Shown: positions 25,464-34,150 of the stretch, in pieces | How the letters are laid out: each line of letters starts with the position of its first letter | Numbering within the stretch: the stretch's first letter is position 1 | Assembly (NCBI RefSeq): GCF_001429285.1 | Contig: NZ_LMJJ01000005.1 | Location: 108,536-172,535, forward strand | Length of the DNA: 64,000 nucleotides | Direction of reading: 5' to 3' | Source of the DNA: Ensifer sp. Root278 | GTDB lineage: Bacteria > Pseudomonadota > Alphaproteobacteria > Rhizobiales > Rhizobiaceae | Notes under the pieces: model-generated | What the model was told of the DNA's origin: nothing | Databases searched by the model: none | Seen by the model: only the letters and a program-made list of their open reading frames with translations | Made by a program: the position numbers and the translations under genes

Positions 25464-27104
25464 ATGATGCACAAGCTCAATGGACGTCTTCGTCTTCTGA
25501 CCGCTTCTGCGGCGCTTGCCATGGTGATGGCCGCGACCGCACCGGCCTTTGCCGAAACGCCGAAGGACACGCTGGTCGAAGCCTTTGCGATCGACGACGT
25601 CATCTCCATGGATCCGGGCGAAGCCTTCGAGCTGACCGCGGCCGAAATCACCGGCAACACCTACAGCATGCTGGTGCGCCTCGACATCAACGACACAACC
25701 AAGGTCGTCGGCGACCTCGCCGACAGCTGGACCGTGTCCGATGACGGCCTGACCTATACGTTCAAGCTGAAGTCCGGCCTTAAGTTCGCCTCCGGCAACC
25801 CGGTAACCGCCGAGGACGTCGCCTGGTCGTTCGAGCGCGCCGTCAAGCTCGACAAGAGCCCCGCCTTTATCCTCACCCAGTTTGGCCTCAACGGCGACAA
25901 CGTGACGGAAAAGGCCAAGGCTACCGACGAGACGACCTTCGTCTTTACCGTCGACCAGCCCTATGCTCCGAGCTTTGTTCTGAATTGCCTGACGGCGACC
26001 GTGGGCGCAGTCCTCGACAAGAAACTCGTTCTCGAACACGTCAAAGTGGTCACGCCGAGCGACGACTTCAAGTACGACAACGACTTCGGCAACGAATGGC
26101 TGAAGACCGGCTACGCCGGCTCCGGTCCGTTCAAGCTGCGCGAGTGGCGCGCCAACGAGGTTATCGTGCTCGAGCGCAACGACAACTACTATGGCGAACA
26201 GGCCAAGCTCGCCCGCGTCATCTATCGCCACATGAAGGAAAGCTCGGGCCAGCGCCTGGCGCTCGAAGCGGGCGATATCGACGTCGCACGCAACCTCGAG
26301 CCGGGCGATTACGACGCCGTTTCGAAGAACGCCGACCTCGCCACGACGAATGCGCCGAAGGGCACGGTCTACTACATCAGCCTCAACCAGAAGAACGCCA
26401 ACCTCGCCAAGCCTGAAGTGCGTGAAGCCTTCAAGTATCTGGTCGACTATGATGCGATCGGCTCGACGCTCATCAAGGGCATCGGCGAGATCCACCAGAG
26501 CTTCCTGCCGAAGGGCGTTCTGGGTGCCCTCGACGAGAACCCCTACAAGCTCGACGTCGCCAAGGCGAAGGAACTGCTAACGAAGGCCGGCCTTGCCGAC
26601 GGCTTCACCGTCACCATGGACGTTCGCAACGGCCAGCCGGTCACCGGTATTGCCGAATCCTTCCAGCAGACGCTAGGCCAGGCCGGGGTGAAGCTCGAAA
26701 TCATCCCGGGCGACGGGAAGCAGACGCTGACGAAGTATCGTGCTCGTAACCACGACATGTATATCGGCCAGTGGGGCATGGACTATTTCGATCCGAACTC
26801 CAACGCTGAAACCTTCACCAGCAACCCTGACAATTCCGACGAAGGCAAGAACAAGACGCTTGCCTGGCGCAATGCCTGGGACGTTCCGGAGCTGACGAAG
26901 AAGACCAAGGACGCTCTGCTCGAGCGCGACAGCGCCAAGCGTGCCGAGACCTACAAGGAACTGCAGAAGACCGTTCTGGGCGAAAGCCCGTTCGTCATCA
27001 TCTTCCAGCAGACCGAAGTCGCCGGCTACCGCGGCAACGTCAAGGGCCTGAAGCTTGGTCCGAGCTTCGACACCAACTTCGTCGCCGGAATTTCGAAAGA
27101 ATAA
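25464..27104 (+). CDS. Peptide ABC transporter binding protein (family 5, DppA-like)
   Basis: A 546-residue family-5 binding protein with a signal peptide (cleavage after AFA at 30). The N-terminal LVEAFAIDDVISMDPGEAFE and DLADSWTVSDDGLTYTFKLK with FASGNPVTAEDVAWSFERAV are the family's signature. The dipeptidase gene upstream and DppBCDF-like genes downstream indicate uptake of di- or oligopeptides. The very high synonymous GC bias fits a well-expressed gene. Confidence 0.9.
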   Translation: MMHKLNGRLRLLTASAALAMVMAATAPAFAETPKDTLVEAFAIDDVISMDPGEAFELTAAEITGNTYSMLVRLDINDTTKVVGDLADSWTVSDDGLTYTFKLKSGLKFASGNPVTAEDVAWSFERAVKLDKSPAFILTQFGLNGDNVTEKAKATDETTFVFTVDQPYAPSFVLNCLTATVGAVLDKKLVLEHVKVVTPSDDFKYDNDFGNEWLKTGYAGSGPFKLREWRANEVIVLERNDNYYGEQAKLARVIYRHMKESSGQRLALEAGDIDVARNLEPGDYDAVSKNADLATTNAPKGTVYYISLNQKNANLAKPEVREAFKYLVDYDAIGSTLIKGIGEIHQSFLPKGVLGALDENPYKLDVAKAKELLTKAGLADGFTVTMDVRNGQPVTGIAESFQQTLGQAGVKLEIIPGDGKQTLTKYRARNHDMYIGQWGMDYFDPNSNAETFTSNPDNSDEGKNKTLAWRNAWDVPELTKKTKDALLERDSAKRAETYKELQKTVLGESPFVIIFQQTEVAGYRGNVKGLKLGPSFDTNFVAGISKE

Positions 27105-27140
27105 GCCGTCTCGAAGGAATAAACCGAAAGGATCGTTCCC

Positions 27141-28208
27141 TTGAGCATGAGCGCAACAGGGACAGTGGACGGGCGCAAACGCGCCCGTCCCGGCAAGATC
27201 GTGTCAGCCGTGCTGCGCTTTCTTGTCGTTGTCGTCACCACCTATCTCGGCCTTCTGGCCGTCACCTTCTTCATCGGCCGGGTGATCCCGATCGACCCGG
27301 TTCTGGCCGTTCTCGGCGACCGGGCGCCGACGCACGTCGTCGAAAGGACGCGCGAGGCGATGGGGCTGAACCTGCCCCTCTACCAACAATTCTTCATCTA
27401 TGTCCGCCAGGCGCTGACCGGCGATTTCGGCGTTTCGGTGCTGACCACGAACCCCGTCATGACCGACATCCGCCGCGTCTTCCCGGCGACCATGGAGCTT
27501 GCGACGCTCGGCACCCTCATCGGCGCCATCTTCGGCGTGCCGCTCGGCGTTCTCGCCGCCGTCAAGCGCGGCAGCATCGCCGACCAGATCGTCCGCGTCA
27601 TCGGCCTCGTCGGCTACTCGGTGCCGATCTTCTGGCTGGCGCTCCTGTCGCTGCTCGTCTTTTACGCGCGGCTGAAATGGGTCGCCTATCCCGGCCGCAT
27701 CGACATCGTCTTCGAATATACGTTCACGCCGATCACCGGCTTCTACCTGTTCGACGCGCTCTGGCAGCGGCAGTGGGACGTGCTGTGGGACGTTTTCCGC
27801 CACATCATCCTGCCGGCGTCGCTGCTCGGTTACTTCTCGCTCGCCTATATCAGCCGCATGACGCGCAGCTTCATGCTCAATGAGCTGCAGCAGGAATATA
27901 TCGTCGCCGCGCGCGCCAAGGGCCTTTCCGAGACCCGTATCATCTGGGGTCATGCGCTCAGAAACGCGGCGGTGCCGCTCGTGACCGTGATTGCGCTTTC
28001 CTATGCCGGCCTGCTCGAAGGCTCGGTGCTGACAGAAACCGTGTTCGCCTGGCCGGGCCTTGGCCTGTACATCACCAACTCGCTGCAGAATGCCGACATG
28101 AACGCCGTGCTTGGTGGCACCATCGTCATCGGTTCGGTCTTCATCGGCATCAATCTCCTGTCCGATCTTCTCTACCGGACGCTCGACCCGAGGACGCGCC
28201 AGCGATGA
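27141..28208 (+). CDS. Peptide ABC transporter permease (DppB-like)
   Basis: A 353-355-residue permease with six membrane helices. It has the DppB-type N-terminal RVIPIDPVLAVLGDRAP followed by a periplasmic loop, and the EAA-type loop EYIVAARAKGLSETRIIWGH. A TTG (27141) is well spaced from AAAGGA, and an ATG follows two codons later (27147); either may be used. Its stop overlaps the start of the next permease by 4 bases. Confidence 0.9.
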   Translation: MSMSATGTVDGRKRARPGKIVSAVLRFLVVVVTTYLGLLAVTFFIGRVIPIDPVLAVLGDRAPTHVVERTREAMGLNLPLYQQFFIYVRQALTGDFGVSVLTTNPVMTDIRRVFPATMELATLGTLIGAIFGVPLGVLAAVKRGSIADQIVRVIGLVGYSVPIFWLALLSLLVFYARLKWVAYPGRIDIVFEYTFTPITGFYLFDALWQRQWDVLWDVFRHIILPASLLGYFSLAYISRMTRSFMLNELQQEYIVAARAKGLSETRIIWGHALRNAAVPLVTVIALSYAGLLEGSVLTETVFAWPGLGLYITNSLQNADMNAVLGGTIVIGSVFIGINLLSDLLYRTLDPRTRQR

Positions 28209-29149
28209 GCACCGTTACCGAAACACGTCCCCCGACACGCCCGATGACGCGGCGCGAATGGCTGCTGTCCGATCGCCCGCAGTCGCGCACCCAGGCCCGT
28301 CTCGGCCGCGCCTACATGACCTGGCAGCGCTTTGCCGCCAACAGGCTTGCCGTTCTAGGCCTCATCATCCTGCTGGCGCTGGTCTTCGTTGCGGCCTTCG
28401 CCGATGTCCTGGCGCCGCACTCGCCCTATATCGGCGATCTTGCCAACGCCCGGCTGCAGCCACCAGGAAGCCCCGGCTACCTGCTCGGCACCGACGATCT
28501 CGGTCGCGACATCCTTTCGCGGCTGATCCATGGTTCGCGGCTGACGCTTGCCGTCGTGCTGCTGGTCGCTGTTATCGCAGCGCCGATCGGCCTGATCGTC
28601 GGCGCGGTCGCCGGCTATGCCGGTGGCTGGGTCGATGCGGTGCTGATGCGCATCACCGATATCTTCCTTGCCTTCCCGAAGCTGGTGCTGGCGCTCGCCT
28701 TCGTCGCGGCGCTCGGACCGGGGATCGAAAACGCTGTCATCGCGATCGCGATCACCTCCTGGCCGCCCTATGCACGCATTGCCCGCGCCGAGACGCTGAC
28801 GGTTCGCAACTCGGACTATATCTCGGCGGTGCAGCTCATGGGCGCGTCGCCGATCCGCATCGTCTTCCGGCACGTGATGCCGATGTGCATGTCGTCGCTG
28901 ATCGTGCGCGTCACGCTCGACATGGCCGGCATCATTCTGACGGCCGCTGGCCTCGGCTTCCTCGGCCTCGGCGCCCAGCCGCCCTTGCCGGAATGGGGTG
29001 CGATGATCGCCTCGGGCCGCCGCTTCATCCTTGATCAGTGGTGGGTTGCAACGATGCCCGGCATTGCGATCCTGATCGTCAGCCTCGGCTTCAATCTGCT
29101 CGGCGACGGCCTGCGCGACGCGCTCGATCCCCGGGAGAGCGGCCAATGA
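28205..29149 (+). CDS. Peptide ABC transporter permease (DppC-like)
   Basis: A 314-residue permease with the OppC N-terminal domain (TWQRFAANRLAVLGLIILLA) and the DppC signature GTDDLGRDILSRLIHGSRLT. The EAA loop is DYISAVQLMGASPIRIVFRH. Starts overlap the preceding gene (ATGA), and its own stop overlaps the ATPase start by 4 bases, so all five transporter genes are tightly coupled. Confidence 0.9.
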   Translation: MSTVTETRPPTRPMTRREWLLSDRPQSRTQARLGRAYMTWQRFAANRLAVLGLIILLALVFVAAFADVLAPHSPYIGDLANARLQPPGSPGYLLGTDDLGRDILSRLIHGSRLTLAVVLLVAVIAAPIGLIVGAVAGYAGGWVDAVLMRITDIFLAFPKLVLALAFVAALGPGIENAVIAIAITSWPPYARIARAETLTVRNSDYISAVQLMGASPIRIVFRHVMPMCMSSLIVRVTLDMAGIILTAAGLGFLGLGAQPPLPEWGAMIASGRRFILDQWWVATMPGIAILIVSLGFNLLGDGLRDALDPRESGQ

Positions 29150-29979
29150 GTACGCTGCTGACGGTAGAAGACCTCAAGGTCTCGTTCCCGACCCGTACCG
29201 GCCTCATCGAGGCGGTACGTGGCGTCTCCTTCACGCTCGGCCGCGAACGCCTCGGCATCGTCGGCGAAAGCGGCTCCGGCAAGTCGCAGACGGGCCGGGC
29301 GATCATGGGGTTGACGCCGGGCCATGCGCAGGTGACGGCCAAGCAACTGTCCTTCGACGGTATCGATTTGCTCTCGGCATCGCCAAAGGTCCGTCGGGAC
29401 CTCCGGGGCAAGCGCATCGCGATGATCCTGCAGGACCCGAAATATTCGCTGAACCCGGTCATGAGCATCGGCCGGCAGATCGTCGAGACGCTCAGGCAGC
29501 ATGAGAGTGTCAGCCGCGGCGAAGCCCGGGAGCGGGCGCTCGACATGCTCGCGGCCGTGCAGATCCGCGATCCGAAGCGTGTCTACGATCTCTACCCGCA
29601 CGAGGTTTCGGGCGGTATGGGCCAGCGCGCGATGATCGCGATGATGCTGGTTGCCGGACCGGAACTGCTGATCGCCGACGAACCGACCTCGGCGCTTGAC
29701 GTCACCGTGCAGCTCGAAGTGCTTGGTATCCTCGACAAGCTGGTTGCCGAGCGCGGCATGGGCCTGATTTTCGTCTCGCACGATCTCAGGCTCGTCTCGT
29801 CCTTCTGCGACCGGGTGATTGTCATGTATGCCGGCAGGATCGTGGAGGAACTGGCTGCGTCCGAACTCGCCAACGCCAAGCATCCCTATACGCAAGGTTT
29901 GCTGAACTGCATGCCGGCGATCGGATCCGATCGCCATCCCCTGCCGGTTCTCGACCGCAAGCCGGAGTGGGCTCAATGA
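29146..29979 (+). CDS. Peptide ABC transporter ATPase (DppD-like)
   Basis: A 277-residue ATPase with Walker A GESGSGKS (40-47), signature VSGGMGQRAMIAMML and Walker B LLIADEPTSALD. The C-terminal AKHPYTQGLLNCMP stretch is the oligopeptide-transporter ATPase tail. The ATG at 29146, which overlaps the permease stop, is used rather than upstream in-frame codons inside the permease gene. Confidence 0.9.
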   Translation: MSTLLTVEDLKVSFPTRTGLIEAVRGVSFTLGRERLGIVGESGSGKSQTGRAIMGLTPGHAQVTAKQLSFDGIDLLSASPKVRRDLRGKRIAMILQDPKYSLNPVMSIGRQIVETLRQHESVSRGEARERALDMLAAVQIRDPKRVYDLYPHEVSGGMGQRAMIAMMLVAGPELLIADEPTSALDVTVQLEVLGILDKLVAERGMGLIFVSHDLRLVSSFCDRVIVMYAGRIVEELAASELANAKHPYTQGLLNCMPAIGSDRHPLPVLDRKPEWAQ

Positions 29980-30743
29980 CATCAGCCGTTTCCGTTTCGA
30001 ATCTCTCCGTCACCTATGACGAATTCAAGGCGCTGAACGACGTTAGCGTCGAGATTGCGCCGGGCGAGTCCTTTGGTCTCGTCGGCGAGTCCGGATCGGG
30101 CAAGTCGACCTTGCTCCGGGCAATCGCCGGTCTTGCGCCTGTTACGGGCGGTACCATCCGCGTCCATGATCGGGTGCTCAAGGGTGCCAAGCGCGACAAG
30201 GCCTTCTATCGCGCCGTGCAGATGGTGTTCCAGGATCCCTACGGCTCGCTGCACCCGCGCCAGACGATCGACCGGCAACTGCTTGAGCCTTTGGCTATCC
30301 ACGGCGTGGCGGACGGCGAACGCCGCATCCTCAAGGCGCTCGACGAAGTCGGTCTCGGGTCGGGGTTCCGCTTCCGCTATCCGCATCAGCTTTCTGGTGG
30401 GCAGCGCCAGCGTATCGCCATTGCCCGGGCGCTGATCCTCGAGCCCTCGACCCTGCTTCTCGACGAACCGACGTCGGCGCTCGACGCTTCGGTGCAGGCA
30501 GAGGTCCTGAACCTACTGGAGCAGGTCAGGCGCGACCGCAAGCTCACCTTCATCATGGTCAGCCATGACCTCGGCGTCGTCACCCATATGTGCGACCGGC
30601 TGGCGGTCATGCAGGGCGGGCGCGTCGTCGAGTACCTGTCTTCCGGCGATCTCGTCGCCGGGCGGATCGGCGAGGACTATACGCGCAGCCTGATGGTGGC
30701 GAGCAAGGGGTTCCAGCGCAAGGACGCTGCCGCGACCGCGTGA
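29976..30743 (+). CDS. Peptide ABC transporter ATPase (DppF-like)
   Basis: A 255-residue ATPase with Walker A GESGSGKST (37-45), MVFQDPYGSLHPRQTI (the DppF/OppF Q-loop signature), LSGGQRQRIAIARAL and Walker B LLLDEPTSALDA. It starts within the stop of the DppD-like gene (4-base overlap). It lacks the usual C-terminal cysteine-rich tail of some OppF proteins. A hairpin follows the stop. Confidence 0.9.
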   Translation: MTSAVSVSNLSVTYDEFKALNDVSVEIAPGESFGLVGESGSGKSTLLRAIAGLAPVTGGTIRVHDRVLKGAKRDKAFYRAVQMVFQDPYGSLHPRQTIDRQLLEPLAIHGVADGERRILKALDEVGLGSGFRFRYPHQLSGGQRQRIAIARALILEPSTLLLDEPTSALDASVQAEVLNLLEQVRRDRKLTFIMVSHDLGVVTHMCDRLAVMQGGRVVEYLSSGDLVAGRIGEDYTRSLMVASKGFQRKDAAATA

Positions 30744-30752
30744 CGGTACCAG

Positions 30753-30780
30753 CGCAAGCGGGACGAGCATCCCGCTTGCG
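30753..30780 (+). terminator. Hairpin at the end of the peptide-transporter operon
   Basis: A perfect 11-bp GC-rich stem (30753-30763 with 30770-30780) with a 6-base loop lies 10 bases after the last stop codon. No T-run follows, but position and strength suggest the 3' end of the operon mRNA. Confidence 0.6.
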
Positions 30781-30806
30781 TAACCCTTGTTGGGGGGAAC
30801 CGCGCC

Positions 30807-30913
30807 CTACAGCGCCGCGCGTCTTATCAGACGCGCAAAGGTCGCTGTAGCACTTTGAAGTGCTGCATGTTTTTGTCCTTTAATCGGGTACGATTGAAGG
30901 AAACATGCAGTAG
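30807..30913. repeat. RIME1-like two-palindrome repeat (copy B)
   Basis: A 107-base element composed of two long palindromes. The first (30807-30850) begins and ends with CTACAGCG/CGCTGTAG around a GCGCGTCT/AGACGCGC stem. The second has perfect 10-bp CTGCATGTTT/AAACATGCAG arms. It is nearly identical to 46920-47025. Size and architecture match the published Rhizobium intergenic mosaic element RIME1 (about 108 bp, two large palindromes), recognised from memory. Confidence 0.8.
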
Positions 30914-30924
30914 AGCCGGCACGT

Positions 30925-31662
30925 TTACGCGCTTTGCCGCCAGATCGAGGCCGAGTCGGTGATCACCTTCCGGATGCGGCGCTGTTCGCGCCATTCCCGT
31001 CCGATGTCCTTGATGACCGGGCGGGCCTCCGGCGAGAAGATGTAGTTCCGGCACCGGGCGACGTAGGTTTCCATTGCCGGATTTACGCCGGAATAGAACT
31101 GCTTCTCGGGGTCACGAGAAAAATCCATCAGCCCGGCGCAATGGCGCGCAAAGCCGCCGCGAAGGATGGAGGGAGACGTTGTGAATTTCGGGAAGGTGCG
31201 AAACAGCGGGATCTTGATCCCGAGGAAACGCGCATACTCGTTTCGCCGGTGGAAGTGACCCTTGCGGCGGATATCCCAGTTCTGGTCCGCCGTATGGAAT
31301 GACACCTGGGTGATCGCCGGATCGGCAAAGGGTGCCAGCAATTCCTCTCCCATGTCCCTCAGGGCAATCCAGTCGTCTTCCAGATGGAAGACCCAGTCGG
31401 CGCTGGTCGACGACCAGAGTCTCGCGACAGCCGCGCAGAAGCCGGGGTTCTCCGGTTGGAAGACGATGCCGTCGGGGAAGTGGCTGCGGAAGATCTCCAC
31501 GCAAGTGCTGTGATCCTCGGGCGATCCGAAGATCGGATCAAGGTTGAGATAGGCGCCGCGCAGCTCGAGCCTGAGAAAGATCCTGTCCCGGAAGCTGGCC
31601 AGCGTCTGGGCAAGCAGGTCCGGTCGCCGGGTGGCGACAAGGCATAGGTCAATAGTGGACAT
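30925..31662 (-). CDS. Putative glycosyltransferase of the polysaccharide locus
   Basis: A 245-residue soluble protein beginning STIDLCLVATRRPDLLAQTL, the beta-alpha start of a GT-A fold. The acidic motif FHLEDDWIALRDMG (about 93-106) is in the place of the metal-binding DxD. No membrane segment is seen. The basic C-terminus (EWREQRRIRKV) may contact the membrane. It lies alone on this strand between the RIME1 copy and the CDP-sugar genes. Donor and acceptor are unknown. Confidence 0.65.
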   Translation of the reverse strand: MSTIDLCLVATRRPDLLAQTLASFRDRIFLRLELRGAYLNLDPIFGSPEDHSTCVEIFRSHFPDGIVFQPENPGFCAAVARLWSSTSADWVFHLEDDWIALRDMGEELLAPFADPAITQVSFHTADQNWDIRRKGHFHRRNEYARFLGIKIPLFRTFPKFTTSPSILRGGFARHCAGLMDFSRDPEKQFYSGVNPAMETYVARCRNYIFSPEARPVIKDIGREWREQRRIRKVITDSASIWRQSA

Positions 31663-31797
31663 TGCACCTCCTTAGGGTGCTAATTTGCAACTGTTGGAAC
31701 CCACGCCATCGCCGAATTTCAATCTGAACACGTCAAATTTGGGGCAGACCAACCCCAGGCGATATACATTATGGATTTTCGCTGCTTGGTGTGGGGT

Positions 31798-31832
31798 CCG
31801 GGCGGAAGCATGTCCACATTTTCTCCGCCCGG
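31798..31832 (-). terminator. Hairpin after the C-methyltransferase gene
   Basis: A perfect 9-bp stem (31798-31806 with 31824-31832) lies 9 bases beyond the stop of the methyltransferase gene on its strand. There is no T-run. It may end the rfbF-rfbG-methyltransferase transcript. Confidence 0.45.
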
Positions 31833-31841
31833 CGCCGGGAA

Positions 31842-33074
31842 TCAGAAGATTTTCAGCTCCGGAATTGCAACGACGAACTGTCCGTCCCAGTCGCGGATTG
31901 CGGCATTGTCCGCAACGATTTCCGTGGTCAGGTTCCACGGCAGGATGACGAGATAATCGGGCTTCGCAACCTGCAGGTGGGCCGGTGCGTGCACCGGGAT
32001 ATGGGTGCCCGGCAACAGCTTGCCCTGCTTCAGATCGTTGCGGTCGACCGCGAAGGCAATGTCGCCCGGCTTTACGCCGCAGACATTGAGGAAAGTGTTT
32101 CCCTTGGCGGCGGCGCCATAGGCGGCCACCGTCTTGCCTTCGGCCTTGGCACGCGCCAGGAACTCTTGAAATCCTTTGCAGACGGCGGCGATCCGGTCGT
32201 CGAAGGCAGCGTAGGTTTCCATCCGCATCAGGCCGGCTGCGGCTTCCTTCTCGCGGACAGCTGCTAGCCTTTCGGTCGCTTCGCGCGCACCGGAGGCCAG
32301 TTGAGCAAAGACCCGCAGCGAACCGCCGTGGGTCGCGAGTTCCTCGACGTCGAAGACCTTCAGGCCGGCGTTTGCGAAGATCCGTTCGACGGCGGCCAGC
32401 GACAGGTAGGAATAGTGTTCGTGGTAGATCGTGTCGAACTGCACGCCTTCCATGAGACGCAACAGATGCGGAAACTCGAACGTCGCCACGCCATCGGGTT
32501 TCAGCAGGATGGCGAAGCCGCCGACGAAATCCGCGATATCGGGCACATGGGCCAGCACGTTGTTGGCGGCGGTCAGGTCGGCGCGGATGCCGCGATTGAC
32601 GAGCGCCGTCGCGGTTTCGCGGCCGAAGAAGGCCACCTCGGTCGGAACGTTGCGGTCTTCGGCGATCCGTGCCGCATTGGCGGCGGGCTCGACGCCGAGC
32701 ACGGGCACGCCCTTGGCGACGAAATATTGCAGCAGGTAGCCGTCATTCGAGGCGATCTCAACCACCTGTGACGCGTTGCCGAGTCCGAAGCGCTCGGTCA
32801 TGGTCTCGGCGTAACGGCGGGCGTGCTCCAGCCAACTGGTCGAGAACGACGAGAGATAGGCGTAACCGTCGGTGAAGATCTCGTCGGCCGGCACGGTCTC
32901 CGTTGTCTGCACCAGCAGGCATTCGGAGCAGACCATGGCCTTCAGAGGAAACGAGCGTTCGCGCGCGATTGCTTCCTCTGTCGGCTCCAGGAACGAATTC
33001 GACCAGGGCGTCGATCCCAGGTCGGCGACGACGGTCGTGAGCGGCGTCGAACAGAAACGGCAGTTGTGGGGCAT
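31842..33074 (-). CDS. Sugar C-methyltransferase (zinc-finger class I SAM enzyme)
   Basis: A 410-residue protein with the three-part layout of deoxysugar C-methyltransferases. An N-terminal zinc-binding domain has C5/C8 and C49/C52 pairs. A SAM-binding Rossmann core follows (VVEIASNDGYLLQYF, about 106-120). The C-terminal domain contains VAAYGAAAKGNTFLNVCG, typical of the family. Relatives (TylCIII, NovU types) methylate keto-deoxysugar nucleotides to make branched sugars. The gene follows rfbG by 8 bases, so the substrate is probably a CDP-4-keto-6-deoxyhexose. That assignment rests on gene order. Confidence 0.85.
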   Translation of the reverse strand: MPHNCRFCSTPLTTVVADLGSTPWSNSFLEPTEEAIARERSFPLKAMVCSECLLVQTTETVPADEIFTDGYAYLSSFSTSWLEHARRYAETMTERFGLGNASQVVEIASNDGYLLQYFVAKGVPVLGVEPAANAARIAEDRNVPTEVAFFGRETATALVNRGIRADLTAANNVLAHVPDIADFVGGFAILLKPDGVATFEFPHLLRLMEGVQFDTIYHEHYSYLSLAAVERIFANAGLKVFDVEELATHGGSLRVFAQLASGAREATERLAAVREKEAAAGLMRMETYAAFDDRIAAVCKGFQEFLARAKAEGKTVAAYGAAAKGNTFLNVCGVKPGDIAFAVDRNDLKQGKLLPGTHIPVHAPAHLQVAKPDYLVILPWNLTTEIVADNAAIRDWDGQFVVAIPELKIF

Positions 33075-33082
33075 CGAAGTCG

Positions 33083-34150
33083 TTAGCCTCTCATGAAAGC
33101 GTCGATTTGGCCGAGCGTCAGGTCGCGGGCGGAGCCGCCGCGACGCCAGCCGTCATACCAGTGCGCGGTCCAGGCGATCGCCTGATCCTGCGAGAGCCGC
33201 GCGGTCCAGGACAAGGCCTTCAGCGCAAGGGCCGGATCGAGGCCGAGCGTCTGCATTTCGCGGGGCCGATCCTCAGACGAACTGTCGCGCCATCCTGTCT
33301 GCAGACCCATGGCGATCTGGATTGCGCCGGCGACATCGCGCACGGGGATCTGCCGTTCTGCGGGGGAGGGGCCGAAATTCAGTGCTGCAACATCGGTTTG
33401 GCCCTCGTGCAGCGCTTCGGCATAGACGAAGTAACCGTTGAGGCAATCGAGCACGTGCTGCCAGGGCCGGGTCGCCATGGGGCTGCGGATATCGAGCATC
33501 TCGCCCGATAGTGCAGCTCGGACGATATCGGGGACCAATCGGTCGACGGAGAAGTCGCCACCGCCCAGCACATTGCCGCCGCGGGCGGTCGCGACCCGGA
33601 TGCCGCGCTCGCGCAGGAACGAATCCCGCCAGGTCGAAACGACCAGTTCGCAGGCAGCCTTCGAGCCGGAGTAGGGGTCATGGCCGCCGAGTGCGGCCTC
33701 TTCCGGAAAATGCCGGCCGCTTTCGTCGTTGCGGTAGACCTTGTCGGTGGTCACGACGACGATCGTTCTGAGCGCGGGCGCCGTGCGGGCCGCCTCCAGC
33801 AGGCGCACCGTGCCCATGACGTTGACATCGAAGGTCTCGGCCGGTGTCCGGTAGCTTTCGCGCACCAGCGGCTGGGCCGCCATATGCAGGATGATTTCCG
33901 GGTCGAACTGGCGGATGGCCGTCGCAAGCGTATCGCCGTCGCGGATATCGCTCAGATGTTCGCCTGCGGTTTCGCTTGGCCCGAGCAGGGCGTGCAGAGA
34001 CGGCTCAGCGGCAGGCGGCAAGGCATAGCCGGCAACGCGGGCGCCCATCTGCGCCAGCCAGAGCCGCGCCCAGCTTCCCTTGAAGCCGGTGTGGCCCGTC
34101 AGAAGCACGCGTTTGCCGGCCCAGAAGGCGGGGTTGGCAAGCCGGCTCAT
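33083..34150 (-). CDS. rfbG: CDP-glucose 4,6-dehydratase RfbG
   Basis: A 355-residue extended short-chain dehydrogenase. The NAD-binding motif is LTGHTGFKGSWARLWL, the active-site YSGSKAACE carries Tyr-x3-Lys, and VTTDKVYRN has the catalytic Thr-Asp region. It converts CDP-glucose to CDP-4-dehydro-6-deoxyglucose. The ATG overlaps the rfbF stop by 4 bases, and the C-methyltransferase follows by 8 bases. No RfbH-type 3-dehydrase is present, so the product is apparently not a 3,6-dideoxyhexose of the Salmonella type. Confidence 0.93.
   Translation of the reverse strand: MSRLANPAFWAGKRVLLTGHTGFKGSWARLWLAQMGARVAGYALPPAAEPSLHALLGPSETAGEHLSDIRDGDTLATAIRQFDPEIILHMAAQPLVRESYRTPAETFDVNVMGTVRLLEAARTAPALRTIVVVTTDKVYRNDESGRHFPEEAALGGHDPYSGSKAACELVVSTWRDSFLRERGIRVATARGGNVLGGGDFSVDRLVPDIVRAALSGEMLDIRSPMATRPWQHVLDCLNGYFVYAEALHEGQTDVAALNFGPSPAERQIPVRDVAGAIQIAMGLQTGWRDSSSEDRPREMQTLGLDPALALKALSWTARLSQDQAIAWTAHWYDGWRRGGSARDLTLGQIDAFMRG

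Noticed and set aside
24354..26495. A long (713-residue) open frame on the minus strand
   Set aside because: It lies opposite the dipeptidase and peptide-binding-protein genes, which have strong family motifs and signal peptide. The antisense frame has no recognisable domain and arises from GC-rich codon bias.
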